From: Lethocerus indicus
Taxonomy: Eukaryota > Arthropoda > Insecta > Hemiptera > Belostomatidae
Direction: 5' to 3'
Assembly (NCBI GenBank): GCA_019843655.1
Contig: JACDQD010000003.1
Coordinates: forward strand, 3,536,925-3,600,924
Length of the DNA: 64,000 bases
Shown here: in pieces, positions 60,288 through 64,000 of the stretch
Layout of the letters: every line of letters starts with the position of its first letter
Position numbering within the stretch: the first letter of the stretch is position 1
Made by a program: the position numbers and the translations under genes
The notes under the pieces: generated by a model
The model's database searches: none
Told to the model about the DNA's origin: nothing
What the model saw: only the letters and a program-made list of their open reading frames with translations

Positions 60288-63200
60288 GTGCCGTATTATA
60301 AGAAAAGAAAAACGATTTTCTCTACTCATTCCAGCAGTCTCGAAAATAATAAAGTAACGAATATTAACGAAAGTAACGAATTCGAGCGCGTTTTTATCAT
60401 CGTCACGGTCAATCCTCAAACTTCTTGAAATGAAATGGCTTTTAATAAAAAAAGAAAAATCGAACAACCTTTTGTGCGGATGTTTATAAAAGAGTGAATT
60501 ATCCTAATTCCATTTCGACCCCAAGAGTCGGCTGAGGGGGGGGAGGACTTTTCAAGAAGTCGTTTGACCACCCCCCGCCCTTGAGGTACTATTCTAAAGT
60601 GGAACACTTCGCCGCGAATAAGACACGCTTTTTAATGGGGTTTTTAAAGTTTTACCGCCCTGTTAATATTCAGCACCAATGTTCCGTTTTACGGCCGCCC
60701 TTCAAGATTTTCCTAGTTCTGAAACCGCTGAGAGGTCACCGTAAGTGACAGTCATGCTGTGTTCCAGAAGGAAACACGATTTTAGATGTTCTTTTCTTTT
60801 ATCTATTTTACAAGCAATCAATTAAAAAAACAGTCGATTGTGGTTCGTTTTACGTTTACGCGTTTACCTATAATATTTAAATTCCCAAAAATCTCACTGT
60901 TAGCATCGCACTGGCTCAAATGTATACCTACCAGTCAATAGATTACGAATCTACGAGTACTCTTTATTCACAATTTTCATTAAGATGTTATCGCTGATAA
61001 ATGTTAATATTAAGAAACGGATAATATGTGGCTTCTTTCGTTTGTTCGGTCAGTAGCATTCCGTTAGTACTGCAGTGATTAACATGATAGTGGGTTAGTG
61101 CCACTCCCAGTCAGTTTGCCATGAGCTTCTTATAACCCGTTTTATAGTTACATTAAAATTAACAATATTATTTTACTAAGTGTGGATGTCGTATTATAAT
61201 ATTGGATATACCGTAGTGAATCGAGAGGGGCCAAATCACGTTGAAATAAGTTTAGGATACCGGATTTTGAGGGGACCTCCAGTAAAGTTTACCCGGAGGA
61301 TCCACTCCACCCCACCCGCAACTGCCGCTAATGACAAGGCGCACCTGAAATTACCGGAAAGATTAACGGTGAGTTATGAGATTCTACCATCCAGCCCTTC
61401 TTACTCAACCCCCGTGGCCACGTCTTAGATCTAATTTAAATCATTATGGGGCGGCATTAATAATCCCTTAAGGAGTGATTAGGAAAACCGCCGGAATTTA
61501 GATTGGAGGAAGCGAGTGGTCGTAGCGATGAGGGTTCGGGGGGGCGGAAGGGGGGGCCTCATTAAATCCATGGGACAGGCCCTACCCCCTACCGTCACTA
61601 CTCCTCTGTCCATAGCGACCCCTCGACAAAGAACTTACCCCCTTAATCCCTAACCCCCTTCCCGTTTCCCCCTCCAACCTCCCGGTCTGGATTACGCTTC
61701 TAATTACGGGGTCCCCTCCGCCCCCCCCCGTGTTGCCAACTTATAAACACGTAATATCCTCCACTACCCTTCCTTCCTTCCCCTCTACCCGCTGTGCTAA
61801 CTCTTAACCCGTTTTAAGCCCCGTCGGCGGCGGTTGTGTCCCGAATATAGTCGTTCTCGTTTCCCGGCCGCCCTCCGGCAGGATTTACGGCCCTCCCCCC
61901 GCCCTAGGAGGGAGTCCCGGTGGAATGTTCCGGAGTGTGAGCTTAAATAAAATGCGGGGACTATTCTCTCGGCTGCCAGAGCAATCTTGTAAGAACCTGC
62001 CGGTTCTATCTCGTCGGAATTAATTTAATAATCCGCAGCGGTCCGTCTCTCCTATTCTTCGCCTGCAGTGTACGCACTGGCTGTAATTCCGTCCGTTTCA
62101 TTTGTTTTATTAAAAAACTCCGATGGGATTACTAGTTTAATTTTAAGTTGTGCAACATTTTTGTGAAATTCCGATTTGATCCGTCGAACTCTCGACAATC
62201 GGAATATTGCCGGTGGTGTCGTCTGGGCGGGGCGGTGGGTCGGAGTGGATCTCGATGGATGATGGAGTCGCTCATTAAATTTTTCCGCCGACAGTATTTT
62301 TTTTTCTCCGTTTCTCTTTCTTTTTCCTCCCCCTCCCTTCTTGTTCCACCGGCCGCCACCATTGACCCAGATTCACGAGGCATCGGCCCTACCCCACCAA
62401 CCCCTGAGCAAATCAGCGTACGTCATTAGAGCGCTTCTGTAGCGGAACCCTCTCGGCAATTGTCCGGCAGTTCGAAATAAAAAAAAAAACAGTAGGGAAA
62501 ACTCCGAGGTTGAAGGAAAGGAGATTTCCGAGTCGGGGCCTGGGAAAAATGAAATGAACCCGGAATAAAGGATACTCGGCTGTGTTGGTGGTACTACAGA
62601 ATTGTATGAATGTTGAGCCGGATTGCGGTACATGCCGCATTTCCGATTTAAATAACCGGCGTTACTCCCGACCTCCCAGGAGTGGATATTCAACTTTCAG
62701 CACGAAACAAATTGCGAATGCATACTACATTTAATTTATATACCGGCGTTATTAAAATTTGCCGTCTATCGCTGTAATGAACTACATACACATAATGTAC
62801 ATCTGTAAATACTAGTCATAGTAATATCATTCCAATACCTCAACCTATCAATATATTCATAAAAAAACCCGATAAGCCTAAATATGACATTACTGGCTTC
62901 TAAGGAAATGCTACCGGCAGTTCACTTTAGTTCAATACGATCGTTACGTTGAGCACTACCGATGTTTTATTTGGTTTTATCTTAATAGAATCAAGTGAAG
63001 GCCGACCCACCAACAAACAATATGTTCATTGCACAAGTTCACTGAACAAATGGGACGTATTTTACGCGCGTAAGAAACATATAATCTCTGCGGGGACAAA
63101 ATCATACTCTGTAATACGAGTATTTTTCACGCAAACCCAATCGTGAACAACAAAACCAGGTATCGGCCGAATCGAAATGGTAGACGGTAAAAACGAACGT

Positions 63201-64000
63201 ATGGTCCCACCGTTAACGGGAGGGGGGGCCGTCGTTCGGTACGTTCGTCGGAAATCTTACATTATATTTTTTTTTTTGGCTTTCTTATACAAATAATGGC
63301 TCAGTGTTTAAGGGGTTGGTGGGCGGAGGTTGGCGTGCCAAGATGTCGTTACCGATGCCATTATTATATAGACCGAATGGGGCGGGTGTGGGTGTGGAGG
63401 GGGTGACGGGGGCGGAAAGCTATTTGAAAGGTTTCTTCGGCCTTTCAGTAGAACTCGAACGGAGTCGACGTTGAGAAGAATTATTATCGAGCAGATAGGC
63501 CGTTGTTATTTATTTATGTCTCACCGGTTTGGGATTCCAAATTAGGACATTCGTTACTTTCAAAACGATTGAAAGTGTAATGTGACATCTTGGAAAACCG
63601 TGAAGAATGAATAAAATCCAATAAAAAGATTTATTTAGAAGTTGTCAATTACATCACAAAAAATTAATCACACTCGGTATCCGATTTGTCAGCCGGCTTA
63701 CAGGAGCATCTTGCTGAAACTTCTATCAAATATTCCCCAACGAATAGAAAAAAATAATATATCTTGCGTAAAAAAATAATGCGATTTAAAACAACTTTGG
63801 AAATGAAGGAATGTCACGTAGAGGCCATGCTGGAACCGGGGACAGAAACAAGGCCGGTTAGAAACATAGACAAGTGGTTTCCCCCAATTAAAATCCGATG
63901 ATGGTCCAGGGTCCAATCTACTACTCCAGACAAAATTTTCCCCGTTAATGGGAAAAGCTCGAGCATGAAAAACTACTCGAGGACAGTCGAGGGTCCGTCC
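60288..64000. other. Gene-free DNA
   Basis: No gene recognised. 61,500-61,930 is GC-rich with C/G runs. Frames at 61,180-61,428, 62,132-62,693, 62,949-63,146 and 63,698-63,916 are short and have no domain. A-runs at 62,479-62,489 and T-runs near 63,270 are present. The window ends without a new feature. Confidence 0.5.

Overview
This window looks like non-coding nuclear DNA from an arthropod, most likely an insect. The evidence is a Jockey-like non-LTR retrotransposon tail, many long AT and a few AC/GT/GA microsatellites, CpG-rich unmethylated-looking sequence, and no bacterial-style gene packing. The species cannot be named from the sequence. I found no complete protein-coding gene on either strand. 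Almost every open frame is short, lacks a recognisable domain, or arises from low-complexity or tandem-repeat DNA. The window is therefore best read as a gene desert or part of a very long intron.

Layout: 1-17 kb is unique AT-rich DNA with GC patches and simple repeats. It includes one partial copy of a foldback (hairpin) element near 0.43-0.62 kb, a purine-rich block near 10 kb, a tRNA-like relic near 14.4 kb, and AC and AT microsatellites at 14.7-16.0 kb. The 17.0-24.9 kb interval is a satellite locus: an isolated two-unit copy at 17.03-17.17 kb, a degenerate ~132-bp repeat at 17.2-17.6 kb, then a ~6.1-kb array of a C-rich 77-bp satellite at 18.83-24.93 kb. Both edges of the array are nearly perfect and its middle is riddled with small deletions. 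The very long open frames there (up to 1736 codons) exist only because the C-rich strand of the unit contains no stop trinucleotide.

From 25 to 64 kb the DNA is again mostly unique, with scattered mobile-element debris. There are two near-complete foldback elements (31.3-31.86 kb and 43.35-43.70 kb) sharing a 57-bp nested-hairpin core with the 0.5-kb copy, and three solo arm fragments (27.9, 37.65 and 60.2 kb). There is a decayed Jockey-type fragment (35.8-35.95 kb) and a young, 5'-truncated Jockey-type insertion with a 13-bp target-site duplication (57.2-57.8 kb). A 43-bp minisatellite lies at 41.5 kb.

The most intriguing non-repeat signal is at 42.28-42.36 kb on the + strand: a strong polypyrimidine tract and CAG joined directly to GTGAGT, followed 42 nt later by a second CAG/GTAATA. 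This fits either an in-frame 42-nt microexon or a recursive-splicing ratchet point, and it would fit the idea that the window lies in a long intron. The most promising undescribed mobile element is the foldback family, with its nested hairpin, asymmetric ends and possible 13-bp flanking direct repeats.
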